Below, piece by piece: positions 61,508 through 64,000 of a DNA stretch of 64,000 bases. The stretch spans positions 1-64,000 of the forward strand of contig JALZUC010000028.1 in the NCBI GenBank assembly GCA_023301765.1, given 5' to 3'. The stretch comes from Akkermansiaceae bacterium. GTDB lineage: Bacteria; Verrucomicrobiota; Verrucomicrobiia; Verrucomicrobiales; Akkermansiaceae. Below the pieces are notes generated by a model, which was not told the DNA's origin, searched no databases, and was given only the letters and a program-made list of their open reading frames with translations. Both the position numbers and the translations under genes were made by a program. Every line of letters starts with the position of its first letter. The first letter of the stretch is position 1.

Positions 61508-63349
61508 TCAAACTTCGTCATCAGTCCCCAATCTCCGCCAAGCAGCAATAGCCTCGATTACCATCCACAGCTCAAGAATAAGTGAAGTAGTACCTATACC
61601 TACTAGCAGCCAGCGCTCCTGCGCAATCCAGCTTTCACTAGCCCCCACTGCCTCAATAAAAATCTGGTAGCCCATAGCCCACGCAGGTAAAGCCAGCATA
61701 AAGAAGGCTGGGATAGCAACAAACCAAACAGGCAGCTTATTTCGTCTCATCCAGAAAATAATTACCAAGAAGGCTAGCCCCCCAAGCAGCTGGTTTGTCG
61801 CGCCAAATAAGGGCCAGAGAATTAGACCTCCAGTTCCAGCAGGCTTCCCAACAGCAGCGGGCAGAGATGCCATCCACCACGCGAGAGCAATCGCAAAAAT
61901 AGTCGCCCCATGCTTATTTACCAACCAGCTGAGAGGGTTTGCACTAATCACAATAGTACTAGCCTCCTCATCATCATCTTTTTTCCGCAACAGGCATGAT
62001 GCCAGCTCCTGCACCACGTATCTCTGTAATCGACACGCAGTGTCCAATGTCGTTGCTGCAAATGAAGCCACAAATACCCCCATTAAAGCTGTAGCATATT
62101 GCGCAGGTACACCCAGCGCCTTTAGAAAATTTGCCGAGCCATCCACAAAAGCACCCACCTTAGCACCCAGCCCCATAGTGCTCCAGTCACCGTACCGCGC
62201 ATTCCAGGCATCAGCACCCATCAATATCTCTCCACCCCCGCCAGCCACACCTAGTCCTAGCCCCGCAACACAGGCCAGAATAACAAGCACAGCAAGAAAA
62301 CCCTCAGTAAGCATAGAGCCAAAGCCTACAAACATAGCATCCGTCTCACAGCTCAGCTGCTTAGAGGATGTACCGGAGGAAACTAAACAGTGAAAACCAG
62401 AGATGGCACCGCAGGCGATCGTAATAAAGAGAAATGGGAATATCAGCGGCAGCTGCTTAGCATCTACCGAGGGCTCCATAGCCGGCGCCGCAATTTCTAA
62501 AACTGGCCTAACTCCATCCACCGGAGCCCCTCCCCAGATAGCAGCCACCACCAAACCTAATACCACCAACCCCAGAGCAGATAATAACTGCAAAGAATTA
62601 ATATAATCACGCGGCTGGAGTAATATCCATACTGGAAGCACTGAAGCCACATATGAGTATGCCAGTAACAGGCTCACCCAAGTCATCAGATCCCATTTCT
62701 GCATTTCACCATTCATCCAGCCCACCCAGCCAGAGTTACCATTCGCCACTGACACATACATCAGCACCAACGCCACTAAGGACGCTATCATAATATTACC
62801 TCCTTTTCTATGGATGAAAAAACCTATCAACACCGCCAACGGAATCTGAAAAAGACACGGTGCTATAGCCTCCGGATAAGTGCGAAACACCACCGCTATC
62901 ACCAGACCAAAGATCGCCAGCACAATCGTCAAAGCCATAAATAAAATGAGTAAAAAAAGCACCCTCACACGAGGTGAAATAACCCGCCCAGCAATATCTC
63001 CCACTGTCTGCCCACGGTTCCGCATAGATACAATAAGCGCCCCAAAATCATGAACAGCCCCAATAAATACTGAGCCAAAAAGCACCCAAATCAACGCCGG
63101 CAGCCAGCCCCACATCACAGCAAGTGCTGGCCCCACAATAGGCCCAGTCCCTGCGATTGAGGTAAAGTGATGCCCAAACACCACCCCCTTACTAGTAGGC
63201 ACGTAGTCATTTCCATCCTCTAACTCCACAGACGGCACCTTAGCCTCGGCATCGAGCTTGAAGACCTTACTCCCCAGCCATTTCCCATAAGTATTGTAAG
63301 CAATAATATAGAACACAAAAGCTCCAAGAGCGATAAAAAGAGTGGTCAT
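61508..63349 (-). CDS. cstA: Carbon starvation protein CstA
   Basis: The 613-residue polytopic protein matches CstA: GPIVGPALAVMWGWLPALIWVLFGSVFIGAVHDFGAL near residue 70-105, the RNRGQTVGDIAGRV loop, GFHCLVSSGTSSKQL and LFGATNQLLGGLAFLVII. CstA is a peptide/pyruvate-type transporter induced on carbon limitation. About sixteen hydrophobic helices are seen. It is upstream of the secreted protein and biotin genes, but 98 bases apart, so probably a separate unit. Confidence 0.95.
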   Translation of the reverse strand: MTTLFIALGAFVFYIIAYNTYGKWLGSKVFKLDAEAKVPSVELEDGNDYVPTSKGVVFGHHFTSIAGTGPIVGPALAVMWGWLPALIWVLFGSVFIGAVHDFGALIVSMRNRGQTVGDIAGRVISPRVRVLFLLILFMALTIVLAIFGLVIAVVFRTYPEAIAPCLFQIPLAVLIGFFIHRKGGNIMIASLVALVLMYVSVANGNSGWVGWMNGEMQKWDLMTWVSLLLAYSYVASVLPVWILLQPRDYINSLQLLSALGLVVLGLVVAAIWGGAPVDGVRPVLEIAAPAMEPSVDAKQLPLIFPFLFITIACGAISGFHCLVSSGTSSKQLSCETDAMFVGFGSMLTEGFLAVLVILACVAGLGLGVAGGGGEILMGADAWNARYGDWSTMGLGAKVGAFVDGSANFLKALGVPAQYATALMGVFVASFAATTLDTACRLQRYVVQELASCLLRKKDDDEEASTIVISANPLSWLVNKHGATIFAIALAWWMASLPAAVGKPAGTGGLILWPLFGATNQLLGGLAFLVIIFWMRRNKLPVWFVAIPAFFMLALPAWAMGYQIFIEAVGASESWIAQERWLLVGIGTTSLILELWMVIEAIAAWRRLGTDDEV

Positions 63350-63496
63350 AGTCGCTCAACATACACATCTACCACTTCCATATCAACCATAGATAGCATT
63401 AGCTCTGCTGGTAACTAGCTACACCATCATGCTTCTATTAAAATCACAATTTCCTCATTGCACTCAAAGTCTAATATATCAATGCTCTGCATAGTT

Positions 63497-64000
63497 ATGG
63501 CAGATTGGTATTACGGCAAAGACAATACACAGCACGGCCCTGTGTCCGAGCAGGAGATTCACGCACTTGTCTCTTCAGGGCAAATCAATAGCAGTAGCAT
63601 CATCTGGCGTGAGGGCATGACCGACTGGATACCTTTGAAGGATGTGCCAGAGTTTCAATCAATATCAGCTAGCGCCGGTGACTCCGCAGCACCATATGCA
63701 TCACCTCAGACAAATTCTCCCCAGTCTGTGCAACACATGCCTGTGATCGCAGCCCCTACATCCGGACTATCTATTGCAGCTCTCGTCTGCGGCATACTCG
63801 GCTGTATCACATGCTACATCGGAGGGTTTTTTGGTCTTCCTGCCGTAATCTGTGGCCACATGTCGCTGAAGAAGATTAAAAACAGCCCCACCCCCATCGG
63901 AGGAAAAGGCATGGCGATTGCTGGTCTGATCTGCGGTTATATCGGCATTGCGATGACACTTATCTTTCTTATATTCTTAGCCATAGGAATCGCTGGGGGC
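63497..64000 (+). CDS. GYF_2 domain plus DUF4190 membrane protein (3' end outside window)
   Basis: The open frame from ATG at 63497 (another ATG in frame at 63482) runs to the window edge. Residues 1-50 (ADWYYGKDNTQHGPVSEQEI, IIWREGMTDWIPLKDVPEF) form a GYF_2 (cell-surface/RDD-associated) domain; a Ser/Pro linker is followed by GLSIAALVCGILGCITCYIGG and HMSLKKIK(N)SP, the DUF4190 pattern with two or more membrane helices. Function unknown; the truncated C-terminus may hold further domains. Confidence 0.85.
   Translation, partial: MADWYYGKDNTQHGPVSEQEIHALVSSGQINSSSIIWREGMTDWIPLKDVPEFQSISASAGDSAAPYASPQTNSPQSVQHMPVIAAPTSGLSIAALVCGILGCITCYIGGFFGLPAVICGHMSLKKIKNSPTPIGGKGMAIAGLICGYIGIAMTLIFLIFLAIGIAGG

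Overview
The window looks like chromosomal DNA of a marine-type Verrucomicrobiota (Verrucomicrobiales, Rubritalea/Akkermansiaceae-like). This is inferred from gene content: a DUF1549/DUF1553 plus DUF1501 pair, a PVC-type CxxCH propeller dehydrogenase, DUF1080, a Minf_1886-family protein, sulfatases, a GH50-like hydrolase, GYF/DUF4190 and DUF4870 membrane proteins and FloA. No rRNA or tRNA was recognised. Genus is not resolvable without database searches.

Layout. 1-1250 is a small worn accessory patch: the end of an ImmA/IrrE peptidase gene, a possible antitoxin and a relic of a type I-C-like CRISPR array. 1342-6593 (minus) holds L31 type B, then a compact M29-like peptidase / trypsin-like protease / ECF sigma / membrane anti-sigma / ArsM cluster. 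6852-8631 (minus) is a second ECF sigma / small protein / MscS-type channel operon. 8810-12198 (plus) is the DUF1549/1553-DUF1501 pair. 12211-22722 has DUF4870, an S10 peptidase, an HDAC-fold protein lacking two zinc ligands, two tandem paralogous membrane-anchored proteins, and the tesA-ybbA-ybbP arrangement. 22910-37168 holds a GH50-like enzyme, a large secreted metalloprotease, AroD, DinG-type helicase, a sulfatase, a repeat protein with a Gly/Arg tail, ChrA, DUF3817 and SprT-like genes. 37199-41966 holds a UbiA-like membrane protein, a 50-residue lipoprotein, FloA and its partner, an RRM protein, Minf_1886 and a GDSL esterase. 42085-43584 is a membrane-anchored alpha/alpha-barrel protein.

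44016-53924 (plus) is an eight-gene, tightly packed operon: Ldh-type dehydrogenase, glucuronate isomerase, SDR, an Nramp-fold transporter without the metal-site residues, Gfo/Idh oxidoreductase, TIM-barrel isomerase, DUF1080 hydrolase and cytochrome c propeller dehydrogenase. It reads as a uronate/3-keto-glycoside catabolic system with an unusual transporter.

54060-58027 holds two neighbouring catalytically dead homologues, a transmembrane pseudokinase and a secreted pseudosulfatase, next to an intact LMW tyrosine phosphatase. 58029-61409 (minus) links a secreted protein with a possible clan-CD (caspase-like) peptidase signature, BioB, a FabF-type ketosynthase and a YkuD transpeptidase. CstA and a truncated GYF-domain membrane protein close the window.

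The best candidates for undescribed biology are the uronate/3-keto-sugar operon with its altered Nramp, the pseudokinase-pseudosulfatase pair, and the zinc-site-altered HDAC homologue.
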